This document shows positions 1-8,520 of a DNA stretch of 64,000 bases, one piece after another. Source of the stretch: Paenibacillus xylanilyticus (lineage in GTDB: Bacteria; Bacillota; Bacilli; Paenibacillales; Paenibacillaceae); the NCBI RefSeq assembly GCF_013359935.1, contig NZ_JABMCB010000178.1, positions 62,001 through 126,000 of the forward strand, given 5' to 3'. The translations under genes were made by a program, and so were the position numbers. The notes under the pieces are model-generated. The model saw only the letters and a list, made by a program, of their open reading frames with translations. It made no database searches and was not told the origin of the DNA. Numbering within the stretch: the first letter of the stretch is position 1; each line of letters opens with the position of its first letter.

Positions 1-76
1 GAATGAATTTGAAATTGTCTCGGGATGGTGCACCTTCCGGACGTGATGCAAGTACAATCTGTTCATTTTCAGACAA
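1..76 (-). CDS. NADP-dependent oxidoreductase (MDR family), 5' end only
   Basis: Only the first 25 codons lie in the window; the gene runs off the left edge. The minus strand reads from a TTG start at 74-76, preceded by a perfect AAGGAGGT ribosome binding site at 84-91 with 7 bases of spacing. The peptide begins MSENEQIVLASRPEGAPSRD, which resembles the N-terminus of YfmJ/CurA-type medium-chain NADP-dependent oxidoreductases (a LASRPEG-like start followed by a conserved Phe). Family assignment rests on this short stretch and on memory of the family, so the product is tentative, while the translation start is well supported. It would be a soluble cytoplasmic reductase. No clear promoter was seen between this gene and map. 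Confidence 0.6.
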   Translation of the reverse strand, partial: MSENEQIVLASRPEGAPSRDNFKFI

Positions 77-274
77 CTTAATGACCTCCTTGTTGCCAGT
101 GGCCTGAATATAACCTCTATCATCATATATGTTATACCACCAGCACAATATGTTATCTCTTCAAGCATGAAGCTCGCCCGCGGGTTCGGGCTGTTCTTCA
201 GGAATTCAATATTCCCCGAAGCTCCCGTTATCACACAGTGCTAAATGCTGACTCTTAATAGTTTAAACCGAAAC

Positions 275-300
275 AGGCGGATCACAAACGTGGGCCGCCT
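275..300 (-). terminator. possible terminator of map
   Basis: Arms AGGCGG (275-280) and CCGCCT (295-300) form a short stem lying 48 bases after the map stop codon. On the minus strand it is followed by the moderately T-rich TGTTTCGGTTT. The stem is weak. The rest of the gap between the first gene and map (77-347) shows nothing else recognisable. Confidence 0.35.
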
Positions 301-347
301 TGAAAACATCAAATATCATTTTATTGCCACGATCGACGAATGAATCA

Positions 348-1097
348 CTACTCCTGTGCAGTCAAAATCACAGGACCATCTGCCGTAATGGCAATGGTGT
401 GTTCGTATTGAGCAGACAGGCTTCCATCCTGTGTACGTGCGGTCCAGCCATCGGCATCCAGCTTGCTGCGGAACGTTCCGATGTTCAGCATCGGCTCAAT
501 GGTAATCACCATGCCTTCCTTGAGGCGGGGACCACGATGCGGTGGGCCATAGTGAGGAACTTGCGGCTCTTCATGCATTTTTTCACCAATACCGTGACCG
601 ATAAACTCTCGTACGACAGACAAGCCTTCTCCTTCAGCATACGTCTGAATGGCATTGGAAATATCACCGATCCGGTTGCCGACTACGGCAAGCTCAATGC
701 CTTTGTAAAGGGACGTTTTTGTGACATCCAGCAGATGCTGGGCTTCCGGTGTCACTTGTCCCACCGCATAAGACCACGCGGAATCGGCCAGCCAGCCATT
801 CAAGTTCACGACCATGTCAATCGTGACGATATCGCCGTCCTTCAGTACATATTTTCCCGGAAAACCGTGACAAATCACGTCATTTACAGACGCACATGTC
901 GCATATTGGTACCCGTTGTACCCTTTTTGCTCCGGTGTTGCACCATGTTTCTTCATAAAAGCTTCTGCGAACTGATCGATCTCCTGGGTGGTGATCCCTG
1001 GACGGATCATTTTCGCAATTTCTTTATGGCACGCAGCGAGAATTTCGCCCGCCTTTTTCATATTCTGGATCTGCTCTTTGGTTTTTAACGTAATCAT
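348..1097 (-). CDS. map: methionine aminopeptidase, type I
   Basis: Removes the N-terminal methionine from nascent proteins in the cytoplasm. The 249-residue length fits a type Ia enzyme without an N-terminal extension. The five metal ligands of the pita-bread fold are visible: D94 (TIDMVV), D105 (ADSAW), H168 (GHGIG), E201 (TIEPM) and E232 (YEHT). The substrate-site histidines H77 (ICHGFPG) and H175 (KMHEEP) are also present. The ATG at 1097 follows an AGGAG ribosome binding site. It stands alone here, away from the secY-adk-map ribosomal cluster that carries map in many Firmicutes, so this may be a second, stand-alone MetAP. That last point is inference, since the rest of the genome is not seen. 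Confidence 0.96.
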   Translation of the reverse strand: MITLKTKEQIQNMKKAGEILAACHKEIAKMIRPGITTQEIDQFAEAFMKKHGATPEQKGYNGYQYATCASVNDVICHGFPGKYVLKDGDIVTIDMVVNLNGWLADSAWSYAVGQVTPEAQHLLDVTKTSLYKGIELAVVGNRIGDISNAIQTYAEGEGLSVVREFIGHGIGEKMHEEPQVPHYGPPHRGPRLKEGMVITIEPMLNIGTFRSKLDADGWTARTQDGSLSAQYEHTIAITADGPVILTAQE

Positions 1098-1308
1098 TAC
1101 AACTTCTCCTGTCCGTTATAATCTTATCCTGTCTTCTATTGTAGCGCGAAACGCTCAAAATAAAAAATTCGTGTACTCCGTAAACTATCAACATCCTATT
1201 ATACGCCAACCATATGTACAATGAATACCACTTTCCATAAAAAACTCGAAACCCTCCTCTCTCAGGCTGCGTATATGCTTAAAACGGAAGACGAAAGGGT
1301 GATCATGC

Positions 1309-1518
1309 ATGTTCAAAAAAATAATTGGCAAACTCCTTGATTCCAAATCTTCATCACACCGAAGGCGCTATAGTTCCTCGGACAGACGCTCCTATAAACG
1401 TTACAGCAGTTCCTCAGGGAAGCGCGGATATAAACGCTATTCATCTTCAGATATGAAATACCGGGATAACCGCCACGGCTCGGGGTATTACAAAAGCAGA
1501 AAATACAGCTCCAGCTAA
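1309..1518 (+). CDS. small Ser/Tyr/Arg-rich basic protein
   Basis: A 69-residue low-complexity protein. It starts MFKKIIGKLLDSK, a short amphipathic basic segment, and continues with repeated SS(S)D/RRxYKRYSSSS blocks ending KSRKYSSS. An AAAGGGTG ribosome binding site precedes the ATG at 1309. The composition (mainly Ser, Arg, Tyr, Lys) is strongly non-random in this frame. I recall similar short basic proteins in Paenibacillus, but I know no function. It could be a nucleic-acid-associated or spore-related protein, which is a guess. It converges with the kinase gene on the opposite strand and shares its terminator hairpin. The opposite-strand reading of the same bases looks like a shadow. Confidence 0.6.
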   Translation: MFKKIIGKLLDSKSSSHRRRYSSSDRRSYKRYSSSSGKRGYKRYSSSDMKYRDNRHGSGYYKSRKYSSS

Positions 1519-1544
1519 TATGGTGCTGCAATGACTATATATGC

Positions 1545-1598
1545 AAATAGGGGATGTTCAGCCAGCCGAATCTCACGGCAGCAGAACATCCCCTATTT
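1545..1598. terminator. bidirectional terminator between the small basic protein and the kinase
   Basis: Perfect 15-base arms AAATAGGGGATGTTC (1545-1559) and GAACATCCCCTATTT (1584-1598). The hairpin follows the + strand gene by about 27 bases. On the minus strand its upstream arm encodes the last sense codons of the kinase, whose stop codon (1573-1575) sits in the loop. Confidence 0.85.
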
Positions 1599-2433
1599 GT
1601 GTACCCTTTTCACTTGAATAGGAATCCAATACGCGCTTCACTTCCACCTGTAATTCAGGCGCACCCGCTGTGTATCCTGGGCGAAGCCCCAGCAGTCTCT
1701 CCAGCATATGGCGCAGTTCAGGCGTAAGCTCCAGCTCCTCCTGCCAACTTGCAGGTGCCTTGCCCTTCTCTGGCTCATATGCCGAGTACAGCATAAACAG
1801 AAGAAAATGACCCAGATCCTGCAAATCCTGATCAGGTGAGGCAGGCTCATCTTCGGGCTCGGGCAGTTCCCGCATCCTGCGCTTCAGCTCAGGCAGCAAC
1901 GGCTCCCCCATACGCCGCGCCAGGCCAAAGTCAATTAAATGTATCTGCCCCTCACGAAAAATAACGTTCGGAATGCGCACATCCCCGTGAATATATCCCT
2001 GCTCGTGAACATGGACTAGTGGTGCCAGCAATTGGATAGCAAGTGCCAGACATTCCTGCTCTGTATACTTGAGGCCCTGCTCAAATATACACTGTTCCAG
2101 CGTCTCACCGCGGATGTATTCTGTAACGATGCAGCTTCTTCCCTTATATTTAAATGCATGCAGCAGCTTCGGAATTGCCGGGTGATTCATCCGGTTCATC
2201 ACGTCCGCTTCCCGATCCAGCAATCGGGCGGAAAGTCTGCCTTTGCTGGGTTTTGATTCTTTTAATGCCACTTCCTTGCCGTTCTGCTCGTCTACACATA
2301 GATAGGTGAGTCCATAGCTCCCCATGCCAAGCAGCTCTTGTATCCTGTATCGTTCCAAGATCAATGAGCCCTCCCGCCGGGGACGGTCTGTCCACAGACC
2401 AAGTAACCTTTGCCAACTTCGTTGCAGCTCCAC
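1573..2433 (-). CDS. serine/threonine protein kinase-like protein (HGD type)
   Basis: A small cytoplasmic eukaryotic-like kinase domain with no membrane segment. Visible elements are a glycine-rich loop (LGMGSYG), the VALKES lysine, an alpha-C glutamate (DREADVM), a catalytic loop HGDVRIPN in which the usual HRD arginine is replaced by glycine, and a DFGLA metal-binding motif. All catalytic residues are present, so activity is plausible. The reading frame is open upstream to a GTG at 2487 that lacks a ribosome binding site. I prefer the GTG at 2431-2433, which has GGGAGG just upstream although spacing is short; this gives about 286 residues starting MELQRSWQRLLGLWTDRP. It lies 144 bases downstream of a MerR-like gene on the same strand, so the two may be cotranscribed. 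The substrate is unknown. Confidence 0.85.
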   Translation of the reverse strand: MELQRSWQRLLGLWTDRPRREGSLILERYRIQELLGMGSYGLTYLCVDEQNGKEVALKESKPSKGRLSARLLDREADVMNRMNHPAIPKLLHAFKYKGRSCIVTEYIRGETLEQCIFEQGLKYTEQECLALAIQLLAPLVHVHEQGYIHGDVRIPNVIFREGQIHLIDFGLARRMGEPLLPELKRRMRELPEPEDEPASPDQDLQDLGHFLLFMLYSAYEPEKGKAPASWQEELELTPELRHMLERLLGLRPGYTAGAPELQVEVKRVLDSYSSEKGTQIGDVLLP

Positions 2434-2577
2434 ATGTCCTCCCACACCGGCATCCCGAACTCCATGCGGCATTCCATATGCCCACACAGCAGATCAAGCA
2501 GCCCGTTTTCCTGTTGTGATATGGAGCTTATTATATCAGGCTGCCTGCGCGAAATCACGACAGACCCCTTCTTCTTT

Positions 2578-3231
2578 TCACGCTTCCTTGTGCTTCTTGG
2601 GCAGCAAGCCAAACAGCATCCGCAGCGAAGTTCCTTTTGGTTTGCGCTTTCGGCCCTGGAAACTGCGCAAATTGGTCACCAGTTCACGATCCCGCTCCTC
2701 TTCCAGCTTCTCGTTCATCCATAGACGCTGCTTCTCGATCTGGTCCTGCAGGGCCGTATGGGTATCAGCAAGTTGCTGCAGTGTTAACTCCAGCTCATCC
2801 ACTCGCTGCTGCAGTATTTGCACCCGATCCTCTTTTGGCTCAACGGCACCGTAGGTCACTTCATTTACAAGCTGGCCCAGACCCTCATAGGACCTGAGAC
2901 TGGCGGCTGGCTCTGTTCCTTCAGGGAACATGGCAGGTATCGCGGCTGCCGCACATTCCTTCTCCGAAGAAATCCCTTCCGCGCTTACGGGCACCTCTGG
3001 TGACAAAACGGTCACCACGGCATCCGCAAGCGGCAGGTTATGCTCCCTGAGCTCTGTCATTAACCGTTCAATGCACTCAATATCGTCTGATCTGAACAAT
3101 CTGGATTTGTTGGCGGAACGCTCGAATCGATACCCCTGCTCTTCCAGTGCTGCCGCATATTTACGAAGAGTACTGGCTCCTATGCCCAGGCTCTTGGCCG
3201 TTTCCGTCGTTGCTCCTGCTTCTTCAATCAT
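2578..3231 (-). CDS. MerR-like DNA-binding protein with coiled coil (DUF3967-type)
   Basis: A 217-residue protein. Residues 1-60 form a MerR-like winged helix (AKSLGIGASTLRKYAAALEEQGY followed by a wing and a FRSDDIECIERLM helix). Residues about 125-190 form a long coiled coil (QILQQRVDELELTLQQLADTHTALQDQIEK, given here in pieces of one heptad-rich stretch), and the tail is very basic (GRKRKPKG, LPKKHKEA). This arrangement matches Bacillales proteins annotated as DUF3967-containing MerR-like regulators, some of which are chromosomally or plasmid encoded. GGGAGG precedes the ATG at 3231. No ligand-binding cysteines are evident. It is a probable regulator or nucleoid-associated protein; targets are unknown, but the kinase downstream is a natural partner candidate. 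Confidence 0.8.
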   Translation of the reverse strand: MIEEAGATTETAKSLGIGASTLRKYAAALEEQGYRFERSANKSRLFRSDDIECIERLMTELREHNLPLADAVVTVLSPEVPVSAEGISSEKECAAAAIPAMFPEGTEPAASLRSYEGLGQLVNEVTYGAVEPKEDRVQILQQRVDELELTLQQLADTHTALQDQIEKQRLWMNEKLEEERDRELVTNLRSFQGRKRKPKGTSLRMLFGLLPKKHKEA

Positions 3232-3728
3232 TATTATTCCCTCCCGGAATGAAGTCTTTTGGATTCAAAAATAGTGGCTTCAGCGTTCCTTTCTGGAACT
3301 GTCATCGGATCGGGTCAACCTGTCTCATGGACCAAATTGCATTTTGATTAGCTTGCCAATAGGTATTCGTCGGCTCATGCAGAGATCCCTTTGACGGTTT
3401 TGTTCTGTTTGTGCGGATTCATAAGAACTTTTGTCAGGTCTCTTATTCGTAAAAATCCCCCTTGATCCGACAAGCAGGAGGAATGATGTCAGGTCGAATC
3501 GTGCTGATGCAAACGCCGTCGTTTTCTTGAAAATACATTATTCATGTCAATTTTGTTAACTCCATTGCTCCAATACGCTCCCGCGATAGAGGATATCATT
3601 GCTGTACAGCTTTTCCATGTGTTATCTTATGTAACGTAAATACGGATTTTGGCATAAATTAAAGGACTATACTTGACATATGTTTGAAGTACGGATGAAA
3701 AACAAGTGGATATGGGGGCTGAACGACA
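3232..3728. other. intergenic region between divergent genes
   Basis: About 500 bases between the MerR-like gene (minus) and ldh (plus). A -10-like TATACT (3668-3673) and an overlapping -35-like TTGACA (3673-3678) lie just upstream of ldh, but neither has a convincing partner at 16-18 bases, so the ldh promoter is not resolved. A ribosome-binding-site-like AGGAGG near 3477 precedes a 15-codon open frame that I do not regard as a gene. No other structure was seen. Confidence 0.4.
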
Positions 3729-4682
3729 GTGTTAGGCAAATCAGGTAAAGTAGCGGTCATCGGGGCGGGTCTTGTAGGCTCAAGTTGTGCGTATTCCATG
3801 ATTAATCAGTCCATATGCAGGGAAATCATGATGGTCGATCGGACGTATGACCGCGCCGTTGCGCAAGCGCTGGACTTCTCGCATTGCATGGATTTCACAC
3901 ATAATCGTACCAAAGTATACGCGGGTACTTATGCAGATTGCGGAAACATGGATGTCATTGTCCTGACTGCAGGGGCGAATCCCAAACCGGGTCAGACACG
4001 GCTGGATATTCTGGAGGAAGCTGAATCGATTGCCAAGGACATTGTTTTCCCTATCATGGAGAGCGGATTCCGCGGTATTTTTGTCGTCGCTGCCAATCCG
4101 GTTGACATAGTAACTTATATGGTATGGAAGCTGTCCGGGCTTCCGCGCGAACATGTCATTGGTACGGGGACCTCCATTGATTCCTCCCGGCTCAAAACGC
4201 TGTTATCCGAAGTGTTTTCGATCGATCCACGCAGCGTGCACGGATATGCGCTCGGGGAGCATGGAGAGTCGCAGTTTGTAGCCTGGTCGCATGTGACCAT
4301 AGGAGGCAAACCGATTATGCACATTATGGAACAGCATAAAGAACGTTTTAAACATCTGGATCTCGATGATATCGCCCGCAAAACCAAAGATGCCGGATGG
4401 GAGATTTTCACCCGCAAAGGTTCCACCCAATTCGGAATCGGGAATGCACTGGCTCACATTACACGTTCCATCCTTAATGATGAACACAAAATCATTGCTG
4501 TCTCGGCTATTCTGGAGGGAGAGTATGGCCAAAGCAACGTCTGTGCCGGTGTTCCGGCGATTATTGGAGGGAATGGCATTCAGGAGATCATTGAGTTGAA
4601 TCTGGATTCGTCCGAGCTTGAGAAATTCGAGCGTTCCTGTGCGATATTATCCGGCAATATTAATCGACTGACTTTGGCATAA
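3729..4682 (+). CDS. ldh: L-lactate dehydrogenase family protein
   Basis: An NAD-dependent 2-hydroxyacid dehydrogenase of the LDH/MDH fold, 317 residues, cytoplasmic. The nucleotide-binding loop GAGLVG (12-17), the acidic NAD-ribose residue (D37), the catalytic pair D151 and H178 (GEHGES), and the substrate arginines R91 and R154 are present, and NPVDIVTY matches LDH. The start is GTG at 3729 after GGGGG. The mobile specificity loop reads [11 protein letters not shown] where typical LDHs have ANQKPGETR. The glutamine that selects pyruvate (Gln102 in the standard numbering) is therefore proline, and Glu107 is glutamine. The true substrate may therefore differ from pyruvate, but malate (needs Arg) is not indicated either. 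It appears monocistronic. Confidence 0.85.
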   Translation: MLGKSGKVAVIGAGLVGSSCAYSMINQSICREIMMVDRTYDRAVAQALDFSHCMDFTHNRTKVYAGTYADCGNMDVIVLTAGANPKPGQTRLDILEEAESIAKDIVFPIMESGFRGIFVVAANPVDIVTYMVWKLSGLPREHVIGTGTSIDSSRLKTLLSEVFSIDPRSVHGYALGEHGESQFVAWSHVTIGGKPIMHIMEQHKERFKHLDLDDIARKTKDAGWEIFTRKGSTQFGIGNALAHITRSILNDEHKIIAVSAILEGEYGQSNVCAGVPAIIGGNGIQEIIELNLDSSELEKFERSCAILSGNINRLTLA

Positions 4683-4734
4683 TGCTTCCCTTCGACCTTT
4701 TTATGAAACATTCTTAAATCGGATAATCTTGATA

Positions 4735-4786
4735 AACCAAACAGGCCAGCGGCCTCCTGCTCGGAGACTTCACTGGCCTGTTCGGT
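4735..4786. terminator. bidirectional terminator between ldh and the hybrid kinase
   Basis: Arms AACAGGCCAG (4739-4748) and CTGGCCTGTT (4773-4782) are perfectly complementary and extended by AACC/GGTT after one mismatch. The hairpin sits between two convergent genes. Confidence 0.85.
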
Positions 4787-4808
4787 TGTTGTACTGGATG
4801 CTATATCA

Positions 4809-7517
4809 TTAATTCGGTGCGAGCTGAGGCTGATCTGCTGGCCCCCACTGCTGAAGCACCCGCTTCAATTCACTGAGCATCACCGGTTTGCTGATGAAAT
4901 CCCGCATCCCAATTTCCAGACAAGCTTCCTTGTCCTCCCGTTTGGCATTACCTGTCACGGCAATAATTGCAGGAATACGATCCTGTGGAATGAGCCGGTG
5001 TACAAGATCGGTCGCCTTAATCCCGTCCATAACAGGCATGTGAATATCCATAAGCACAATATCATAGGCATTCTGCGAGATGGCTTCAATGGCTTCAACC
5101 CCATTGGTACAAACATCAGCTTCATAGCCAAGCTTTTCAAGGTACTCGGTCAAGATTTTCCGGTTCACCGGATGATCCTCGGCTACCAGAATACGCATCG
5201 CGACCTTGTCGCTCTGGCGAGTGCGGTCATGGGAGAATTGACGTGCTGTGTCTTCGGCAGCATCATCCACACTTGTGGCAGGCACAGCAAAACGGAAGGT
5301 TGATCCTTTTCCGTCCTCACTCTCCACACTGATACTTCCGCCCATAATCTCCACAAGCCGTTTCGAGATCACAAGACCCAGCCCTGTGCCTCCATATTTG
5401 CGGTTAATCACCGGATGAAGTTGAGAGAAGGATTGGAACAACTGATCCAGCTTGTCCGCAGGTATTCCAACCCCCGTGTCTTTCACCGCAAAATCCAGTA
5501 CGCTATCTTCAGGCTTTCTGCCCTTAACGATATCCACATTGACATCAATACTGCCCTGGTCCGTAAACTTGAGGGCGTTACTGACCAAATTAACCAGAAT
5601 CTGACGGATACGCATCGCATCACCCAACATGAATTCCGGAATATTTGGATTCAGACGGTACCTGATCTGCAACTGTTTCTCTTCTGCTCGAACCTTGAAC
5701 AGCTCTGCAACCTGTTCCAGCATCTTGCGGAGAGAAAACGGTTCATAAGCAAGAGCCATCTTACCGGACTCCAGTTTGCTGAAATCCAGAATATCATTCA
5801 GAATATTCAGCAGGGCGTCTCCACTCTCTTGGATAATCTGGGCATATTCCCGCTGTTCTTCCGACAGATCCGTTCCGATCAGGAGTTCGGTCATGCCAAC
5901 AATTCCGTTCATCGGTGTACGAATCTCGTGACTCACCATCGATAAAAATTCCGACTTGGCCTGCGCTGCGAGCTCGGCTGTTTCCTTGGCACGTACAATT
6001 TCACGTTCATCTGTTACATCATTGAAGACAATGACTACACCCTGTATTTGCTCCTGATCAATAATCGGTGTAACCTGATATTTCACCAAAAAGCTGCTGC
6101 CGTCCTTACGCCAGAACACATCCTCCTTCACGGAGCGGCGCTGTCCATCCATTACAGTCATGTGAATTGGACACTCTTCTTTTGGAAAATAACTTCCATC
6201 AGCACGGGAGTGGTGGATGATGGGATGGGCGTTTTTGCCGAGGAATTCCTCCACTTCGTAACCAAACATGGATGCAGCCGCCGGATTCATAAACATGGTG
6301 GTCCCTTCCGCATCCAGTCCGTATATGCCTTCTGTAACAGAATTCAGAATCAACGCATGCTGCTTGCTGAGTTCCTGAATACGCTCCATATACTCCTTGC
6401 GTTCGGTTATATCAGATAATATCCCGTACACGCCAACCAATTCCTGATCGACAATAATGGGTACATTAATGATGGAAGCGTCAAACTTCTTCCCCATGGC
6501 ATTCACAATTCGCGTTTCATAATGCTGCGGTTTGCCCTGCTTCACCAGCTCAAAGTAGGTTTCGCCACGCCCTACCTCACAAGAATCCAGATTGGACAGA
6601 AAGGACTGTCCGATCAGCTTATTGCGAGGGATGTTCAGCAATTTGACCAAATTGCGGTTCACCGCACTATATTTACCTTCAAGATTCAATGAATAGACCG
6701 CAGCCGGATTATGTTCGAACAGGGATTTGTAGCGCTGTCGACTCTCTCTCAAACGTCTGTCCGCATCCTTGTGCTGGGTAATATCCCGACTTATGCTTAC
6801 AATCTGGACGCCTCTGCCCTTCGCTCCAGCTACAGGCTTCGCCAAAGTCTCCATCCAGACATAGTGGCCTTTCTTGTGCAGGACACGCATTTTGCAGCCA
6901 TTGCCAATCTCCGATAGCTCCAACGGATCAGGGTAATCTCCGGGATAACAATAATCCTTGAAAAACTTGCCTGTCACTTCCTCCGGCTGATATCCCAGCA
7001 AAGAGTACACTGAAGGAGAAACGTACAACAGCTCGCCTTCCAATGAGCTAGTCGTTATCAGGTCCTGGGCGTGATCCGCAAGCACCTGATACTTTTCTTG
7101 CGTTTCCTGGAGTTTCCGCTTCACTGCCACGATCTCTGTCACATCTTTGGCTATGCCGTAGATTCCTACGACCTCTGCTCCAGCTGTTATAGGCACGTAG
7201 GTTATTTCCGCCTGTCGTACCGAACCACTTTTATGATAAAACGATAGAGTGTTGCTTACTGAACGTCCAGTAATAACCTCGTTAATATATTTCTGCCTCG
7301 AATGTTCACTGTCAGTTGGACAGATCTGATTGGGGTTCATACGAATCAAGTCATCAAGTGTATATCCTGATATCCGCTCTACTGATGGATTGGCATCAAT
7401 ATAATTTCCATGAATGTCCATTACATATATGGCATCCGGATGATTGAAAAATAATGATTGGTAAGAACTTCCCTCAGAAATAATCCGTTTCAGGGTTTCC
7501 GTTTTATTAGTATCCAA
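4809..7517 (-). CDS. multi-PAS hybrid sensor histidine kinase/response regulator
   Basis: A 902-residue cytoplasmic signalling protein with no membrane segment. Domain order: PAS1 (about 17-130), PAS2 (143-252), PAS3 (263-373), PAS4 (386-505), HisKA with phospho-acceptor H530 in SHEIRTPMNG, HATPase_c with an N box (NLVSNALKFT) and G boxes (GTGLGL), and a C-terminal receiver (about 774-895) with phospho-acceptor D824 in LMDIHMPVMDG and the switch lysine in SKP. The start is TTG at 7517 preceded by AGAGGGG with 7 bases of spacing. Receiver-only output suggests a phosphorelay, for instance into sporulation or c-di-GMP control, but no phosphotransfer protein or partner regulator is adjacent. The ligands of the PAS domains cannot be read from the sequence. 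Confidence 0.95.
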   Translation of the reverse strand: MDTNKTETLKRIISEGSSYQSLFFNHPDAIYVMDIHGNYIDANPSVERISGYTLDDLIRMNPNQICPTDSEHSRQKYINEVITGRSVSNTLSFYHKSGSVRQAEITYVPITAGAEVVGIYGIAKDVTEIVAVKRKLQETQEKYQVLADHAQDLITTSSLEGELLYVSPSVYSLLGYQPEEVTGKFFKDYCYPGDYPDPLELSEIGNGCKMRVLHKKGHYVWMETLAKPVAGAKGRGVQIVSISRDITQHKDADRRLRESRQRYKSLFEHNPAAVYSLNLEGKYSAVNRNLVKLLNIPRNKLIGQSFLSNLDSCEVGRGETYFELVKQGKPQHYETRIVNAMGKKFDASIINVPIIVDQELVGVYGILSDITERKEYMERIQELSKQHALILNSVTEGIYGLDAEGTTMFMNPAAASMFGYEVEEFLGKNAHPIIHHSRADGSYFPKEECPIHMTVMDGQRRSVKEDVFWRKDGSSFLVKYQVTPIIDQEQIQGVVIVFNDVTDEREIVRAKETAELAAQAKSEFLSMVSHEIRTPMNGIVGMTELLIGTDLSEEQREYAQIIQESGDALLNILNDILDFSKLESGKMALAYEPFSLRKMLEQVAELFKVRAEEKQLQIRYRLNPNIPEFMLGDAMRIRQILVNLVSNALKFTDQGSIDVNVDIVKGRKPEDSVLDFAVKDTGVGIPADKLDQLFQSFSQLHPVINRKYGGTGLGLVISKRLVEIMGGSISVESEDGKGSTFRFAVPATSVDDAAEDTARQFSHDRTRQSDKVAMRILVAEDHPVNRKILTEYLEKLGYEADVCTNGVEAIEAISQNAYDIVLMDIHMPVMDGIKATDLVHRLIPQDRIPAIIAVTGNAKREDKEACLEIGMRDFISKPVMLSELKRVLQQWGPADQPQLAPN

Positions 7518-7870
7518 GGCTTACCCCTCTTTTCTCAGCCTTATTCTTCTTCTAACAATGCCACTAGGCATTTTTAGTATTAAGTGTCTACCCACGAATA
7601 ACCATGTAAGGCTAACAAGAAACAGCTTTTTTTATTTTACCAGATTCCAGATTAATTTTGCTTACAATCTCACACTAAAATTGTAATATTCCCATTTGAA
7701 AATGATGGAATTTTCATTTTTTTTTAATTAAAGCAAATTGCAATGAAAGTCGCTATATGCAAATAGGCTATAATCGATACACAAAGGACGTACCTGTACA
7801 GGTATACGAAACCTATCTCATTGCTGAATTCAACAGGACGTTGCTAGATATGGAGAGGATGGAGATCATG
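7518..7870. other. AT-rich intergenic region with a -10 element
   Basis: This stretch between divergent genes is AT-rich. A consensus TATAAT lies at 7769-7774 on the + strand with no good -35 partner at 16-18 bases. It supports a transcript start near 7782 and a leader of about 90 bases before the acyltransferase ATG chosen here. A reading frame open from 7757 overlaps this element and has no ribosome binding site. Nothing else was recognised. Confidence 0.45.
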
Positions 7871-8428
7871 CTGCCGAACAGAGTTAAAGTTGCTTACGGG
7901 AAGGTTCGGGGAATGGCTTTGTTTGGAAAAATTCAGCCATCGCTTGGATTATTGCCACGTATAAGAGGCAAGGTGTATTTAAATAAATTCGGTGATCTCC
8001 ATGTGGGCAAACGACTCAATATCATCGGAAAACCCTGGGGGACGCAGCTAACCGTTGTTAAAGGGGCACGGTTAATCATAGGGGATGACGTTGTGATTAA
8101 TGCCGGCGTGGGAATTGCAGCCAATATTGAGATCACCATTGGCAATAACGTGATGATCGGACCACGAACGAGCATATTTGATAGTGCCTACCATCGGATT
8201 GACTCCCTTGATGATGGAAGCAATATGGCCAAAAAAATTGTCATTCACGACAACGCTTGGATCGGAACCGGATCATTAATTCTTCCTGGCGTTATCATCG
8301 GAAAGAATGCAGTGGTCGCCGCGGGGAGTACGGTTACCAAAGATGTACCTGAGAATACGTTGGTTGCAGGAACGCCAGCAAAGGTTGTTCGAGAACTCAC
8401 CATTCATGATGGCTGGGTCAGAAGATGA
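7871..8428 (+). CDS. left-handed beta-helix acyltransferase (hexapeptide repeat)
   Basis: A cytoplasmic O- or N-acetyltransferase-like protein of the maltose/galactoside acetyltransferase and capsule-type group. The C-terminal two thirds show hexapeptide repeats (LIIGDD, VVINAG, IEITIG, NVMIGP, AWIGTG, SLILPG, VIIGKN, AVVAAG, STVTKD) ending in the typical PENTLVAGTPAKVVRE. The catalytic histidine is probably in DSAYHRID. The ATG at 7871 is preceded by AGAGG; the frame is open to 7757, which would add 38 unconserved residues. The acceptor is unknown; sugar or exopolysaccharide substrates are common in the family. It is monocistronic and ends in a strong terminator. Confidence 0.88.
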   Translation: MPNRVKVAYGKVRGMALFGKIQPSLGLLPRIRGKVYLNKFGDLHVGKRLNIIGKPWGTQLTVVKGARLIIGDDVVINAGVGIAANIEITIGNNVMIGPRTSIFDSAYHRIDSLDDGSNMAKKIVIHDNAWIGTGSLILPGVIIGKNAVVAAGSTVTKDVPENTLVAGTPAKVVRELTIHDGWVRR

Positions 8429-8435
8429 AATAAAT

Positions 8436-8480
8436 CCCCCGCGGCCACACGAATATATACTCGGATGGTGGCTGCGGGGG
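8436..8480. terminator. bidirectional terminator
   Basis: Arms CCCCCGCGGCCAC (8436-8448) and GTGGCTGCGGGGG (8468-8480) pair over 13 positions with one mismatch. It serves the acyltransferase (+) and the last gene of the ABC exporter operon (-). Confidence 0.85.
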
Positions 8481-8520
8481 TATTAATTCTAACGAGAATT
8501 AGAATGGCATATAGGAATCT

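Noticed and set aside
300..1088. 262-codon + strand frame opposite map
   Set aside because: Shadow of the methionine aminopeptidase gene, whose active-site residues are all in the other frame.
3470..3530. 15-codon leader peptide upstream of ldh
   Set aside because: The AGGAGG spacing is short, no attenuator hairpin follows and the peptide has no codon run.
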